Shown: piece after piece, positions 27,900 through 41,461 of the stretch
Layout of the letters: every line of letters begins with the position of its first letter
Position numbering within the stretch: the first letter of the stretch is position 1
From: Cardiocondyla obscurior
Taxonomy: Eukaryota; Arthropoda; Insecta; Hymenoptera; Formicidae
Assembly (NCBI RefSeq): GCF_019399895.1
Contig: NC_091867.1
Coordinates: 8,817,501-8,881,500 of the forward strand
Length of the DNA: 64,000 nucleotides
Reading direction: 5' to 3'
Program-made: the position numbers and the translations under genes
Notes under the pieces: generated by a model
What the model was told of the DNA's origin: nothing
What the model saw: only the letters and a program-made list of their open reading frames with translations
Database searches by the model: none

Positions 27900-29250
27900 G
27901 GCGAGAAGGCTCGTGTTTTGGAGGTTAGGAAGCGCACGACGACGACGCACCACCGGCTAGCTACTGCTCTCCTTCCTCTCTCCGCCTTTCTCTACAAGCT
28001 ACGCGCGGCCGCTGTCTCTCTCTTTCGCCCGGTTTGCCCCTCTCACTCCGGCGCTCGGCTCCCACACGAGGGTCTCTCCGCGGAGGAACGACTGTACAAT
28101 CGCGTCACGTTGTACGCCGTTCGTGCAACTAAACCGATCGTCCGTTTCGCCGCCGGGGCAAACACCCAAGTAACAAAACACGTCGCGAGAAAGAGGGAGA
28201 GAGAACGAAGGGGAATACAAAGTAACGGCGAGAAGGAAAACTAATCGGGAGGATGAAGGAGAAGCCGAAGCGTCCGCGGAACAACAAAGACAAAAACACG
28301 CTGGTCTGAAGAACGAGCGGAGTAAAAAGCGCGCGGCGCGGGGAGGGGGTTCGCTGAATGCGCCGGCAGCACGGGTGGAAGCCTTCGGGGGGCCACGGGT
28401 GACGCGACACCGCGAAAACGCGTGTCGTACGCGCGACGTCGGCTAAAAATTATACGCCGAAAAAAAAAAAAACGAACGGAAGACGGAAAGAAGAACGGAA
28501 CGGAAAGAGAGAAGCGAAGCGTTGAAACTTCGCTACGAATTGTGCCGCTTCGAGAGAACGGTGGACGCGAGAAGGAAGCGCGGGGGGAGGGGTACGGTGA
28601 CTGTGCGATAGAGGAGGCTAGACACGGGCGAGCGAGCGAGAGGCGAGAGCAGACGAGATGAGAGACGAGACGCGGCGAGAGGAGAGGAGAGGAGAGAGAA
28701 CAGCAGGCTTACCGTGGTCGAGTGTGGCGCGCGTTGCAACGTAGGCCAGGTGCGGTGCGGGGTAGACGCAAGTGGGGAGCGACACAACGACTCCGATCTG
28801 GTGGAGGGACGCGGACGACTGACGCTCCGGGCGGTAGTGGGGAGAACTTAGGCGGTCAAGGGACGGGTGGAGGCGCGCGCGGCGCACGACGAGCGCGGAG
28901 GAGAAGGCTCGCCAGCCGGCAACAGCCGACTTCAGCTCGATCCCGTTGGCAGGGTCTCGCTCGCTCTCACCTTGCGGCCGTTGGCGTTGCCTTTGTCGCG
29001 CCCTCGAAACTCTCGCGGCCGTGCCGACGTGTCGGCAAACGACGTAGGAGGCGCGCCAGGGTGTATACGGGGTGTCCACGATATTCGTTTGGCGATTTAC
29101 GCGCTATTCATCCCTTCGGTCTTCCCCCGACGAAATGGTTTTCGCGACGACGGTGGACGCGCGCACGTACTCTCTCCCGGTCGCAATTTAATTCGTCGTA
29201 ACGCGCGGTAAATAATCATCGCCGCGACGCTGCAGGTGTAATGGGCGAAC
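27900..29250 (-). promoter_or_regulatory. CpG-rich promoter-like block with a minus-strand splice donor
   Basis: This is the most GC- and CpG-dense part of the window, flanked on the left by two GA arrays and on the right by an octamer cluster. On the minus strand an exon-like segment ends at 28713 with CCACG followed by donor GTAAGC, and the sequence beyond is pyrimidine-rich. This suggests a non-coding first exon (about 28713-29080) of a minus-strand gene whose later exons lie to the left or outside the window. No TATA box or start site could be fixed, and no coding exon was found to join it. Confidence is low to moderate. Confidence 0.35.
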
Positions 29251-29308
29251 TCGCGTAGAATGCTCTCTCGCCCCGTAGGAAAGTGGAAATAAATGTTCCG
29301 CCGGGGGC

Positions 29309-29386
29309 ATTTGCATAATACGAGTTTGCATAGCACACATCTTGACTATATTTGCATAATACGGATCCTGTTTGTATTTGCATAAT
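29309..29386. promoter_or_regulatory. Cluster of POU octamer motifs
   Basis: Three identical copies of ATTTGCATAAT (29309-29319, 29350-29360, 29376-29386) and one variant GTTTGCATAG (29324-29333) lie within 78 bp. ATTTGCAT is the octamer bound by POU-domain factors. The cluster sits at the edge of the CpG-rich block and looks like a homotypic enhancer module or a short tandem duplication. Confidence 0.6.
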
Positions 29387-29399
29387 CCAAATTTCGATT

Positions 29400-32300
29400 T
29401 TATTTCACCGAGTAATATTCTATCGTTCGAAAATAGTTGACGTATCCGCCGAGAATTACGCGAGTTCGATGCGTTATTCATGGATGGCCACCGAAAATAA
29501 TTCAAAATTCACGCCATTTTTATTGACATTTAACTAAAAGAAGAAAAATCGTTTTGTATTTTTTACAAAAAGTAGTTGTTAAGTTAAAAAAAAATATATA
29601 TATATATTTACGTTCAAGACCGCAAGATTGCTCAATATCACGAATTTTATACAATTTCTCGATGTTGGTCATATATGTATAAACACAATTTATAAATTTA
29701 TATTTTTCTTTAAAATCTCCTCGGAATTATTCATCGTTATTAAATCGATTAAGTGTAGGCCTCGTATTCTCCGGTGTGTAGAATTCGTCGCGAACAAAAG
29801 GCACAGCTGCTTTCTTAAGAAAGACATCCGTAACCAAAGAACTAGATATTTTTCAGACTCAATCAAATTTAATTCTGAATTAATCTCATTAATACATTGA
29901 TAAAAAAAATTAATCACAATTAAAATAATAAAGTAGACCTGGATGTCACGTAAAATACATATTAATATTTAGCCATCGAATTCGATCGTCTCGAAAAATT
30001 ATGATCTCTACAAGTTAAGACCTTTCTGCTTAAGAGGACGAAGAAACTCGCGCGAGCGTTTCACCCGGTATATACACGCGCAGGATGATCACACGGGCGA
30101 AAAGAATACGTAGCTCGGCAAGGTAAGAGACAAGGGGATAAAAGGGGGGGACAAGGAAACGAGGGGGATGGGGCCCCGAGTGGAAGAAAACGAGTAGGCG
30201 AAAGGAGGATAGCGCGCGCCGTGAAAAAGCGAGGAGCGAGTCGAACGCAGAAGGGTAGCACGAGACGAAGGTGGAGTGAAGGGATGGACACCGGGTGTCC
30301 GGGGAAACGAACGGGAGACCTTGTACATTGCCGAGAAACGAAGCTTTGTGTCGGACGGCGGCTGTGCGAAGGGAAGAGGGCCTGCTCCGCGCCGGAGGGA
30401 GAGCGGGGTGGGGCAAGGGGAGAAGCGCAAGAAGGGCCCTCGACCGCCTGCATCCCGTGCGCGCATAAAGGTCCTCTCATACGGCTATTCCGAATGAGGT
30501 CCTCTCCCCGCTGCCGGCCGTCGTCACCGTTTTGCCGCAGCGGGGCACGGTACCGAACGAGAAAACCGGATTGCCGCCTCACTTTTACGTATGAATGCCG
30601 AGAGTATTTTTCGGCGATGCGCGATGTGTGTTACTCGATACGGGGTCCTCTGCCCCTCCCCCCCTTCTCCCCCGCCCTGCCTTCTTCTGCATATACACTT
30701 TCGCTCGTGTATTTTTAGCGACCGACCTGCGTATTTTTGACAACGGATCCCGAGAGGGGCTTGGACCGATGCCCCTATTAGATGCCCGCGAGAATCGGCA
30801 CGGGGAATAAATGCTCCGACCTGTCGTCGATCGCAAGACGTTTAAACCCTCTCCTATCTAAGCCCAACGGCTGCTTTAGCGTAACACACATCGCGCATTC
30901 TAAATCGCGTCGTGTGGCAATAGAAAATAATGCTATTCGAGAAACGAGTAATTTTTTTTTTTTTTTATTCTTTTTGTTCTGAAATTCGTAGAGCGTGGCG
31001 TCATCGCGCCTCGAAATCTCAGTGCGATAAGAATTTCGTCACGAGAGATTTTTGCTACGTAATAAAAGCAATGTCAATTTCACTTTCGCGCCTAGATCGC
31101 TGCCAGTTTTGACTCCAGGGTCGAGCGTTTAATCACGTTTCATCGCGTGTCACGCGCACGTCAAAGTTTGATCGGCGAGGTGCGAAAGTATCGAACGCGT
31201 GCTGCGATCGCATCATAATTCTGCGGATTAGCGCGTGACTTGCGCGAGATGGGAAGCCGTAATCGTGGGAGCGCATCGAGCGAAACTCGACGACGAAATC
31301 GTTTCCACCGTGCCAGCAACAGCCGTAAACTAAGGTATCATATATCAGCCGACTAATCAGTGAAATTCATTCATTAAGCGCACGTGAAATCTCGCGACGA
31401 CGTTACGCAAGCAGCCGCGATTCACCAGTGTGCGCTCGGTGTGCTGAGCGCACTTTTTCAAAGATTGCGCAAGTACGAGATTCGCGGAATAGAATTATCC
31501 AAGCGAATTACTTACTCTTAAGTACGGTTGGTGTTTATTTATAAATAGCCGCGTTACTCAGCAACGCTCCTCCGCGACGTCGCGATTGTAAAATTATATC
31601 TTGCGTCGAGCTGAAGGCGGACGTAATTAAAAAAAAAAAAAAGAAAAAGAAAAAAAGAGAAAGAAAGAAAAGTCTCCAAAAAGTCGCACGTCGAAAAGTT
31701 GGCGGACCCTCGTGGTTAATTTGACGAAGCCTTCCTATCGAAACGTACAGCGCGAGGTGTCAGTTACTCCGCTCGCGAACAACAGGTATTTCGAGACGTC
31801 AGTCTCGTACCGAAGGTGCGATATGAGCGTGAATATGTGGCGGAACGGCTGGCGTCGAGCCGAACAAAGGAAGCGGTGGATCGTGCGGCCCTGCGTATTT
31901 GCATGGGAACGTACCCACAGGATCCCATGCTCGCACAAAGGACGAGAGCGAGCCACCTTTTGCCGCGTGTACTCGCGACGCGAGCGATTGCACGCTCACC
32001 TGTACATCGCGGACGTGCACGTAAACGGCGAGTTTGTACATATCCGTGAGTCATCCTCCCCCCTTTCCCCCTTGTTTCCGACCCACCGTGCATCGGAACG
32101 AAGGCACGTACGAACGCGCGGGGTGGCGAGGAGAAGATCTCGAGATCCACGTTTAAAAATGTAGGATACCGCAGGGCGGAAGGTTGGTCGTTCCCTCTTG
32201 GGACGGGGTCAGATCGTTACTTTCCATTTCGACGAGGGATACACAAGGCCCTTGCCTCGCCCGAGAAGCGAAGGGAGCACGGTTTGCCTTTCTCTCCCGG

Positions 32301-35300
32301 TTTCGGGCTTGTTCTCGGCTCGGAAACCCAATTCATCGCCGGGAATGGAGTAGCGCCGGATAAAGACGTAGGGACGGACAGGGCATATTTTATCAGGGCC
32401 GCGGATTTATCGCGACTAAGTCACGCCGATTCACGAACTGGCGGTAGAATCGATTTCGATTCTGGGTCACGCGACGATCCACGTTCGCGAATTCTGAATC
32501 GTTACAGATTCGATTGCGCCCCCCCCTTCCTCCCCCAAATGGCGATTAGCATAATTCAATATTTGACGAATCGCTAATTTGGCTTAACTCGATTTAACGT
32601 CTCGAGGTTTATATCCTCGGAGTCTTCGCGGGAAAGAAATTTACATGATAAAATTTATACGACGCGTCACGCGATTCTTTTTCTCACGTCTAGGCGAGAA
32701 AAAAATATTGCTTATCGGTGCTTCCGCGTCGTTATTAATGTCATTGTTTTTTTTTTTTTTCTTTTTATGAAAATATTTATCGTACATTGTCGAAGCGACT
32801 TTATATTTCATTTAAATTGATTGTAATGCTCGTTTCCTGTTATAATCGATGCAACTTCACGGATATTATTTTATAAAGCCTGAAGACGCGGCACGGTCGA
32901 GTAACGAATAAATTAAAATGTTTGTTTTAGAGAGAACTATCGTGATCGTTTAGAATAAAGGCAACTGCAATTTAATTTTTTTAATAGCAAAACATGATTA
33001 TTTTAAATTACCTCTTATTTTATCGAACCATCCACGATATCACGCTATGTACTCAAGGTCGTTTATCGCTTTCATTCTCGGGCAAAAATAAAACGGCTCG
33101 CAAATCTTGAATAAACGAAATTCTCGGCATTTTATTTCGCAAATATTTGAGCATTTTATTAGAATGAAATATAACGCCCCACGCACACCAGAAGTATTTC
33201 AATATTTTAAGATAAAGTATATTTTTTTGCTCTTAATAAAAACCTTAAAATAAAATTTATAAATGCTTAAAAGTTTTTTTTTCTTTTTTTTTTTAAACCA
33301 GTAAACGAATGCGAAAACGAAAGTCTCTCGAAAATTGACGTGCATATTTGCATATCGCTCGAGATTCGTCATAAAGTGATCTTCAGTGAGAACGTCACGT
33401 AAATCTATAATCCTCACTTACATTAGCAAAGTAGATAGAATAATGACTCGTATCATCGTCAGCTGATACAAGGCTGAGAATCTACTCGACCCTATCGAGC
33501 CATTCAACGGAAATAAAGCGTTTTCATCGACGTCGCTCGATAATAAAGTACGTAAATGAGGTCGTGAGAAGAACGGAGTGCGTGAGAGAGGTAGAGGAGA
33601 CGAGTTCTCTCCCCGGTGAATTTTCCGTCGTTATTCCGCAGCTTCAAATCCCGAAACAGTACTTGCGACGGAAAAGGAGTGAGACGACGAAGCGGGGGCC
33701 ATATCTCACCTGGCGCGGAACGCTAAATGCCGCGTTTCAACGGTGCGAATTAAGATTTATCGCGACCGCCGTTTGACCAAGAAGCCTTTTCGCGCCGCCG
33801 TAAAGTCTCGACGAAGACTTATGGGCCTTGGTTACCTCCGCAACGCGCCGCGTCCACGTCGTTGATGAATCCCGGACGAGAGGCTCGTCCAATCGCGGAG
33901 CAAACTCTGACTCTCGTCTTTAAGCATAACCCCGGTATAATTCCGGATTATTGTACGCCATTACGTCCTAAATCGTTACCGGTGCTTTACAGATAGCTGT
34001 AAGGATTCTCTTGTAACTGGGAGAAGGGGGAGGGTTCGTTGGGAGTTTCTTTGAGAATCGCGGAGGCGGCGTAGTCTGGAAACTTGACGAGGACGAGCAC
34101 CTACAATCGCGCGAATTGTCTTAATACAGGCGACTGCTCGCTTAGCACAACTGGTGCCGTTCGTCATTTAGATGAACAGCTAGAAATGCTCGCTCAAACG
34201 AGCGATTACACCTCTCGCACCCGCTTCCGGAAAAATCCGTCTCAAGTAGATCGTAATAAATCAATCGCCTGTTTGGCAAGATCGTGAAGTCGTACAGAGC
34301 AAGCCGCCGTCTATTTCTACACGATGCATATTCAAATAAAAAGAATTTGTAACTTGATATACAAGCTCTTCGCAGGACTCTGACATCACTTTTCATTCGA
34401 TATAAATACATCGAATGCGATTTTTTAAATTAGAAGCAGTAAATAATAAAAATATTAATTAAAAATAAATTTTTCTTTTTTAAATTCTAATAATCTAATT
34501 TTATCAAGGAAGTAATACTATCGCTTAAAATGAAAGTAATCGCGTAAAATGAAAGGAATGGAACATAAATATCGTACGCGTTCTTGTTTAAGCGAAACTA
34601 ATTAAAGCGAAGCGCGAGCGATTAGACGAGTGGACGTTATCAGTTTTAGATCGAGTAACCGTGAACCTGAATTTGAGAACGCGACCTGTCTTAACCGATA
34701 TGTTACACAGTGGAATAAGATACGCCTTGCATGTTCGCTCTATCATATATTCAGTGCATTCCTCGATGAAGGAAGATAAGAGAGAGAGAGAGAGATAGAG
34801 GACAGGTTTATGCCTACTAAACTCTCGGACTAGATTATATTTTATCATAATGTCTGTCAAATAAATCGTTCCACAATCGCGCAATAACAACAAACTTCTG
34901 TATATAATTGTAACGTCGCGCGAGCCGAAATTTAGGGCGCTTATACGTTAAGAAATATCATCTACTCCGCGGCGTCTCTCCTCCGCCGACAGGTTTTAAC
35001 GTTCGACGATTTATCGGGTGTCCGTTTCCTACGAATGTTCTTTTATTTACCGCGCCAAGCGTCACAACGGATACCGGTGTTCGCCGTGATATTTATAGCC
35101 GATGAAATATCGATGCATTTTATACGCCGCATATGAAGATAGATGTGCGTGCATACAAATTTCAAGGCCTGCGAATCGATAGGTACTTATCAAGCTAAAT
35201 TAACATTATATCTCGCGATTCAAAGTGTTACGTCATTTGAAAAAAAAAAAAAAGAAAAAATCTACGCATTGTCGAGTGACGTTATCGTATGGTATTGTTA

Positions 35301-37176
35301 CTGTCGTCCGCGATGCGTCAGTCCCTTTGTAAATTTTTCGAGAAACGCTCGGGGAGACGGCTCCGAGCTGCGCGCCGAGCCAGAAGCAAGGGGAACTGAA
35401 ATTAATCTAAATTAAGTAATGACGCTTCCCCGCCCGCTAAGAACGTCGACGTCGGCGTTAGGAACTCAAATCGCCCAGTGGCGTATTCCAGCGAGATCAA
35501 AATTTTTTGACAACTTCTCGCGAAAGACAAGAATGTCTTTCGATTTTCGTCAGTAAATTAACGTTTTTCATAGAATTCGTAAATTCATAACAATCGAGCT
35601 ACTCTCAAGTGTCGATTTTATTTCGAACATAAATTAAAAATATTAAAACGTATAAATTATTAGTTTGAAATCTATATCGACGCGGTGATTATGAAAATAA
35701 AGAAACGACGCGAGATAACAAGAAACGGTTTATTTATGGCGCATTTCTTGTTAATTACTGCAATTGAATCGAATATTTCCGAGATGTATGATGTTCTCGG
35801 AGTTATAAAAATTCAAGTCGCTGCATGCCACTTTCATGCGCTCTCTTTCGCTTTCAGCCTTTCTCGCGCCTTGCGTCTCCACGGCACGCACCATCTGCTG
35901 TGCGTCTTCTGGTTAATTAATCGACTCGTTTGTCTGACCCTCTTCTTACGCTCTGTCTCTTTGTGCCTCTTTCATTCATTTTACAAACAGCATCGCGCTG
36001 TTTCCAAGTAAAAAAAAGAAAAAAAAAGAAAAAAAATAAAAAATAAATATCGCATAAAATATCAGACTGGACGCAATAATTTCTAAACGTGATACGACGG
36101 TTGTCGAATCCACGCTGCAGTTCGTTCAATAAATCTTATTTATCGCAATTCTCTCAGACGGTTGCATTGCCATCGGTACATACATATCGCGAGCTTTAAT
36201 CCGCGCCTTATTCTTTCCATTGTCATATGCTGGTTCCGAAAATGATTAGTGTTTTGTCTACATTGCCTCGCGCGAGATGCGAACGTGCGCGTTACCGCCT
36301 TAGCCAAACGATAATTCACAGTGAAAGATAATGACAATCTGACACCGGGCGGTGATGGTGCTCGAAGAAGAAAACGGGCTGGCACCATTTCAGTCACTTC
36401 TAATTCCGTCGGCCAGACATCGGCTAGCCGATTTGCTAATCGCCCGGCATTCTTCGGCAACGCTTCAATTTTCGCTTCGTACAATTTTGCACGAAAATTT
36501 CACTCCGAGTCGTGTCCGGTATCCCGATAGCCGCGATGACTCGTGATGATCTATCGAGTGCCGACCGCGCGCACCATAAATTGTACAACGCGGAAAGCTA
36601 TTTTTGCGGAAACTACGAGAGCGTTAATTGCCGCAGACAAGTCAATCCCGCGTAGCCCGCCGCGGTATACTATAGCGAGTTAATTAACCACCACATCGGA
36701 GTCTCTTACTAAGCGCGGTCCTAGAATTTGGCTTCGGATCTCCACTTCGCATTTCGCTCTCCCCCGTTCCTCTCACTCCGTCGGTCGGTTGCAATACATA
36801 CGTTTCCACCCGCCGCGGTCCATCCGTCTCACCGACCCGCCTATTCTCTATCTCTATCAGCGAAAACGTAAGTCGGGACCATCGCCAACTTCGCCCGACC
36901 GCGGCGACGGTGCTTCGTGCTTGGTCGCTGTTTGACTTACCGACGTAACGATTTCACCAAAACTTCGCGCCGTTCAAACACCGCCTCCTCTCTCTACCGG
37001 GGTGGTACCGTGTATTTTGACGCTTTGACCCAGACGCATAAACAACCGCGAAGCGGTGGCAGGCTGATTCGATGCGGTGCATATCTCGCGCCTCGCGGTC
37101 GCGAAATTGAAACGCGCGATTTTTAAAGAGCTAGAACCCGGCTGATTATGATAGCATCGCCAAAGAAACTAACAAG

Positions 37177-37207
<31 letters not shown>

Positions 37208-38093
37208 TAAGCAATCCAGAGTAATTACCGTTGCCGGCAATCGCGATGAAGCCGTGTATCGCGCACGGAAATAAAACGACAATCCGCATGGAGTGTAAAG
37301 CCACTTTCAGAGGTACGACAGACGCGAAATCCAGCGCGGCCGAGGGCCGCGCGGATTATATTTTTAAAAAGCGCGGCGTATCATTTACGGGGCGAATTAA
37401 TCACGAACTCGGTTGCACGGCGATAACAAGCTTTTTGCATTCTTCCTCCTTTTTCCTTCGCCAAACAGTCGCGGGTGTTACCGCCGTCGGGGCGCGGGGA
37501 ACGCAATTTTTCGCAGGCAATATGCTCGCTTTAATCCGTATGTACGTTACGATTTAAATTGGATATCGGATATTAAATTGAATCATATATCGGCGCCCTT
37601 AGTCACGGATATTCCGCGAAATAAATCTGGTTACGCGCGAAAGCTGAAACTTTTTCCACGACAATTCGATTATAGCCGTCCTGACGTTTCGGTGCAAGTT
37701 TTAATTTTTATTCCGCGCAGATGGCGGAATTAGATAGCCTTCATTAAAACTTGGACGATATATCACGGTCCATTGGCCGAAGGAAGGTCGCGTAAGGTCT
37801 CTCTCGTTTAAAAACGAAAAGCTATAAACGTCTCTGGTAATGAGATCATTACCGAATGTAATGGTACATAATAAGGCTGAAGGGGGAGAAAGAGAGATGG
37901 TACAAGAAATGCTTCTCCGCGCATTTCTTTCACCGCGATTAATATTCCCTCGAATGAATTGGAGGTCCGTCTTTCCTCACCGAGGGAAAAAGCTATCGGT
38001 TCGCCGGCGACAGAAACGAAACGACCTACGTGAAAAGCGGAAGTCGTTACGCCGGTGAAATTTTCATCGCGCAGGAATACAAGATGCACTTAC
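29400..38093. other. Mostly non-coding stretch, no confident gene
   Basis: Alternating AT-rich (29.5-30.0, 32.7-33.4, 34.4-34.6 kb) and CpG-rich DNA. A tandem pair of TAAAATGAAAG(T/G)AAT lies at about 34525-34558. A + strand donor GTAAGT at 36868 follows a pyrimidine-rich segment and might end a 5' untranslated exon, but nothing else supports that. Confidence 0.5.
37177..37205. repeat. Poly(A) homopolymer, 29 bp
   Basis: The longest pure A tract in the window. No adjoining retroposon body was recognised. Confidence 0.85.
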
Positions 38094-38208
38094 AAGCTGT
38101 CGGAACCACGCCGCAAATGATAACATTATGGGTAATGACGATGCAATTTGCGCCGATAAAGAGTAAAACGACCAATATTATCGCGTCGACCATCCTCGTG
38201 TCGGCCAT
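38094..38208 (-). CDS. Speculative initial exon with signal peptide or membrane segment
   Basis: On the minus strand an ATG in good context (GAGGTGATGGCC) at 38208-38206 opens 38 codons, ending at 38094 directly before a consensus donor GTAAGT. The peptide begins MADTRMVDAIILVVLLFIG and is strongly hydrophobic from residue 8, as in a signal peptide or first membrane span. Such a peptide is uncommon among the arginine-rich chance frames around it. I do not recognise the protein and found no partner exon to the left, so this is a candidate only. Confidence 0.25.
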
Positions 38209-40590
38209 CACCTCGCCGTTGTCTCGCACACGCGGGGAATACACCTATCGACGATATCGCGTGACCTTAAAGTCACCTGCCACCCTACGGCTGGCTTTCT
38301 TTCCCTCCCTGGTGGTACGTTAAAAAGAAAAATACATGGTTCTAAGCGGTAAAAGAGCGCGATGTAAGTATACAGGGGACGTTTTTAAGCGAGTCGGTGA
38401 ATATCAATCGCGAGATGGAAGCACTCCCGCCCTCCTTCACATACCGTATTCTTCTTTTCGGAGCACAGCCTCGCCTCGCCTTGTGCGTGACTCACGGCAT
38501 ACGCGCTCGAGAAAACGCACCCACGGCCGTTCGAGAAATTTTTTCCCCTCGTAGATAAATCTCGCCGCGTGATAACGAAGGAAAATTCGCGGCCCCTCTC
38601 CCCGAAATCATGCATCAAGCTTTAAACGTGCGTGCGGCAGGTGCGGCTACATTACCGTTATTAATCCAGCGTTAATTAATGCAGAAGGAAAGGGGGAGTG
38701 AGCGCTGCAGCGAGAACGGGCAAAGAAGGATCGTTCCATCCCTCTCGTTTCGCCGACGCGAATTTAAGGAGCGATTCTTCACGCGCCGCGGTTACCCCGC
38801 GTAATCCGGCACGTGAATCCAGTTTCCGAAATCGCAGTTTTCTACTTTACCGCATTATTCGCGATTTTTCGATTCTCGCGACCAGGAGAACGTTGCTCGC
38901 ATTTCGTCGAACTTTAGGATTTATCCTGGTGGCAAATAACGGCTCGATAACTCGACGAGGTGTCCGCGAAAGCGCTCTTCGCGACACTCTCGCAATCTTG
39001 CAAATTAGATTTACGTAGTGAAATTCGCGGTGTTACACCGGAACGCACGGGATTGCGGCAACCGAAATGGCGAAACTTTTTCCAAGGCGATTCGGACCCG
39101 CGAAAAGAACTTATTGCAAAGTGAATCTTCCCGCGGTCGTCTCGCTGAAACGAAATCAAAATTGCTTCCCCTACGTTCCTTTCGGCCGTGCGTACCGCGG
39201 AGGGAACGTCCAATTAAAACTCGCTTCGCAAATTTCACGCGCCTTTCTTCCATTTCCATTACGCGGGTGAACTTTAAAAATTTTGATTCAATAACTGTTG
39301 CCGTTTGCGCCACTCACCCTTTGACGCGACTCTAAACAAAACTCAATTTCCCCGGGCAGCTTAACCAGCGACGATGCATATTTCCAAAATGGATACCCGC
39401 GGGCGAGTCTATTCGTTATCAAATCAATTCGTAATTCCAAATCTACGCGACACGGTAATCCGATCGGAAGGTATAATGTTTCGAATATTGGAAATTTGAT
39501 CAACGTAGGAGAGAGGGCCCCGCCTGGCTTTACGATGGAGGCCCGTAATTACGTTAATGGCGAATCGTGGTAGATGGTAATATCGATTACGCTTACGTAC
39601 CGCGTGGCTCTTTTAGAAACGCGAACGGCAAAAGGCGCGTTTGTGAGAGCCTTATCAGGCCCGTGTATCAGGACACCTTCGCGGCTTCCACGCTTCCGCC
39701 GAACGATTTCGCCAGCGCGGTTCGCGGTGGACCGTGGAAAGTGCGCGGAAATCCAGACGATTCCGATCGCGGCAGCGGAAAGACGACGCGCGACGAGCTC
39801 GTTCCCGTATCGCAGAAATTACGCCACTCGAACGTACCGCACGCGGCGCACCACAAACGACTGGTTTCGTTTTTTTTTTTTTCTCTCTCTTCTACGTCCA
39901 CCGCAAAGGCAAATTAAATTCACCCGCCGCAAGTGCGGAAATTTTATCCTTCGCGTCTGAGCGTGTTTTACAAACGCGCCGGAGAGAAACAAAGAGAAGC
40001 GGTTACGAAAAGCGCGGACGAGTGCTCGGGTTCGTGCACGCAAAAGAAGCGCGGAAATGACGAAAAAGGAAAAAAAAAAAAGAGTAAAAGAATAATAATT
40101 TAAAAAAAAACAAGAAAAAAAAAGGAACACAAACGTAATTTCCAATGCGTTTGATTGCTAACGGGCGAAAAAGCTTACGCGTCGACAGCGTTCGAAAATA
40201 TTTGCTGAATTCGTCGACGACGACGCGAGCAATGCAGCGTCGATATTGCGCGCGGTTCAGACACGGAATACTCATTGTTCGACATTGTTGGCACGTATTC
40301 CCTCCTTCAACGATGATTGATAACCGACTTCGCCGGTGTGTAAGTTCGCGTGCACGCGAGCCGCATACATTAGCGATAATAGTGCGTATCGCGGCCGAAT
40401 CGCACGCACTCCCACAACCGCGCTCTCGGAAGCGGCACACATTGACGGCGGCGTGACAGGGATGGCCATTTCGCGCAGAGCATGCGATCAGACTTGCAGT
40501 CAATGACAGCGTCACTTCGTTCTTGGGACAACGAACGACCCTTCCGGACGTGTTCGCGCGCGTCATTGGGTTAATTATAATCGCGCGAAT

Positions 40591-40636
40591 CAATTAAAAT
40601 TAATTGTAATCAATTGTAATCGATTGTAATTAATTG
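40591..40636. promoter_or_regulatory. Tandem 10-bp repeat of TAAT/ATTG sites
   Basis: Units of the form CAATTGTAAT follow one another about four and a half times (CAATTAAAAT, TAATTGTAAT, CAATTGTAAT, CGATTGTAAT, TAATTG). The unit equals roughly one helical turn and contains homeodomain-type cores. It could be a homeobox enhancer element or a simple repeat. Confidence 0.55.
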
Positions 40637-41440
40637 AAGCGATAACACAACGATTCCTTCGACTCCGAGGCTTCGACCGGCGTGGCGAAGTGGACGGAGT
40701 CGAGGTTAAAAGTCAGAGGAGTGTTTGAAAGTTGCTTCACACCTGTCCACGTCGTCCGTCAAAACAAATTTCACTTCCTCGCGAGTTGAGAACCCAGACT
40801 TCAGTTATATATCGCGGGACGAGCGTTCCGCCGGTTCTACGAATAAATGGAGGAAGCGAGGCGTTTCGCGCATACGTGCACCCATTGGGACCGCGGCGTA
40901 CCCGCGAGAGACCGGCACCTATGTGCCCCGCAGAAACAGCGGGCCGTATTGTGCGGCACGGCGTGTCTACAAGTTGCGCGAGATAAGTGCTGAATGGGCT
41001 CGTTTATTGAACTTGACGCTCTCCGAACCGTCGCCGATTTTCCCGAATCTCCCGCTATTTTTGTCTGCGTGCGGCGCGCAACTTCCCACTTCGATCAGAC
41101 TAAATAATATTATTTCATTTCGCAGGGTATAATATTCCTCATTTAATGTCCCTCTGTAAAGCGGATATAATTATAATTAATAAGCGCGGCCGCCAAAATA
41201 ATCTCGATATTTTGCATAATTATCGTGGCGATAAACAAGTTTGTGGCCGTTATCGAAACGCCCGCGTGACGACGAACGCGCGTCATTATTCGCCTCGATG
41301 TTGCAATGGTTTTTACGACCCGTGCATTTATTCGTTAGACCGTATTACGAATACGGGGTATATTCAAACGCTATCGTGATTCGGTAGACCCATCTGGTGT
41401 CGGTTAGTCCGTCTGTTAAAATAATCGGCATTCGAAATGG

Positions 41441-41461
41441 CCGCCGTTCCTGGAACGGCGG
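41441..41461. promoter_or_regulatory. 21-bp palindrome containing a STAT-type site
   Basis: CCGCCGTTCC and its exact reverse complement flank a single central T. The centre reads TTCCTGGAA, matching the STAT consensus TTCNNNGAA. Binding is inferred. Confidence 0.5.

Noticed and set aside
26954..27960. Long + strand frames of up to 288 codons
   Set aside because: They run through the GA array as Arg-Glu repeats and are otherwise arginine-rich and low complexity in CpG-dense DNA, with no domain.
36700..36867. Possible + strand 5' untranslated exon ending in GTAAGT
   Set aside because: A single donor consensus with no promoter, partner exon or repeat support is expected by chance in 64 kb.
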